From contig JANJSW010000328.1 in the NCBI GenBank assembly GCA_024711415.1, positions 1 to 5,326 on the forward strand: a stretch of 5,326 bases of DNA, read 5' to 3'. Position numbers and translations under genes: made by a program. The notes beneath the pieces are model-generated. The model was given only the letters and a program-made list of their open reading frames with translations. It was not told where the DNA came from and searched no databases. Origin of the DNA: Thermomonas sp. (GTDB lineage Bacteria; Pseudomonadota; Gammaproteobacteria; Xanthomonadales; Xanthomonadaceae). Shown here piece after piece: positions 5,088 through 5,326 of the stretch (positions within the stretch are counted from its first letter, which is position 1; each line of letters begins with the position of its first letter).

Positions 5088-5120
5088 GGCAGGCCGCGCC
5101 GCAGCGGCGCGGCCACTGCC
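5088..5120. terminator. Strong GC hairpin shared by two convergent genes
   Basis: GGCAG (5088-5092) plus GCCGCGCCGC (5093-5102) pair with GCGGCGCGGC (5104-5113) and, across a 2-nt bulge, CTGCC (5116-5120). Allowing a 5-nt loop (GCAGC), the stem has about 13 base pairs. It begins 12 bp after the rhomboid stop and ends exactly at the stop codon of the convergent M13 gene, so it can serve both transcripts. Neither strand has a T-run after it. Confidence 0.6.
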
Positions 5121-5326
5121 TCAATCGAAGACGACGACGCGGGTTTCCGGCTTCGGCTGCATCGGCATGCCGGCCTTGCAGGCGTAGGCGGTGCCGAAGG
5201 CGGGTTGCTGCATCACCGCCGCATTGGCGCGCCACGGACCCGGCGCGCGCACGTCCTGGCGGGCGCGGATCTCGGCTTCGTCGCGGGTGACCTGTTGCGC
5301 CCACAGCTGCGCCCAGCCGGCATAGA
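5121..5326 (-). CDS. M13-family (neprilysin/PepO-like) zinc metallopeptidase, C-terminal end (partial)
   Basis: The minus strand holds 67 codons and a TGA (5123-5121) of a gene that continues beyond the window edge. The visible end matches the C-terminus of M13 peptidases: YAGWAQLWAQQVTRDEAEIR, then DVRAPGPWRANAAVMQQPAF, then AYACKAGMPMQ. In neprilysin the matching stretch reads D-x-H-S-P-G-x-(F)-R, a conserved Cys-containing segment follows, and the protein ends near a C-x-W motif. These enzymes are usually exported lipoproteins or periplasmic peptidases cutting short peptides on the N-side of hydrophobic residues. The zinc site (HExxH and the downstream Glu) lies outside the window, so activity cannot be judged. 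The histidine of the D-x-H-S-P-G motif is arginine here (codon 5247-5249), while the conserved later arginine (WRANA) is kept. The C-terminus ends VVVFD rather than with tryptophan. Confidence 0.85.
   Translation of the reverse strand, partial: YAGWAQLWAQQVTRDEAEIRARQDVRAPGPWRANAAVMQQPAFGTAYACKAGMPMQPKPETRVVVFD

Noticed and set aside
1..5326. Mobile elements, CRISPR arrays, tRNA/rRNA genes, or a defence island
   Set aside because: I saw no repeat-spacer array, tRNA-like cloverleaf, transposase or terminal repeats. The genes are typical housekeeping or core functions.

Overview
The window is GC-rich, densely packed DNA from a gammaproteobacterium. Protein style and gene content (a CNNM/CorC-type membrane protein, a DUF47-Pit phosphate pair, an alkyltransferase-like protein, a GlpG-type rhomboid and an M13 peptidase of the 'APGPWRANA' type) point to Xanthomonadaceae, such as Lysobacter, Luteimonas or Xanthomonas relatives. 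That placement rests on protein feel, not a database search. There is no sign of phage, IS elements, CRISPR, tRNA or rRNA. It reads as core chromosome.

Layout. Positions 1-75 hold the last 24 codons of an EAL-domain protein (+). It converges on a 439-residue CNNM/CBS/CorC_HlyC membrane protein (119-1438, -). Between that gene and the phosphate operon lies a 289-bp divergent control region (1439-1727). Toward the CNNM gene it holds an extended -10 promoter, a 6-4-6 inverted repeat just upstream of that -10, and a C-rich leader. The leader contains a possible 36-codon proline-rich leader ORF ending 6 nt before the CNNM GTG start. Toward the phosphate genes it holds a Pho-box-like 11-bp direct repeat and a perfect 14-bp palindrome. 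The operon follows: a DUF47/PhoU-like protein (1728-2354) and a Pit phosphate transporter (2368-3495).

Next come a convergent small protein of unknown function (3569-3979, -) and, divergent from it, an alkyltransferase-like (ATL) DNA-damage protein (4012-4365, +), then a rhomboid protease (4407-5075, +). A strong GC hairpin (5088-5120) separates the rhomboid from the convergent C-terminus of an M13 metallopeptidase (5121-5326, -, cut by the window edge).

How the parts may work together. Pit carriers move phosphate with a divalent metal such as Mg2+. CNNM/CorC proteins are linked to Mg2+ or polyamine export. The two units share one divergent control region, so a joint Mg2+/phosphate logic is possible. 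The most interesting point is that the putative CNNM leader peptide begins MDDQPTPPPRPLL, which resembles the enterobacterial Mg2+-sensing leader peptide MgtL at matching positions. This is a hypothesis from a short alignment and needs a conservation test.
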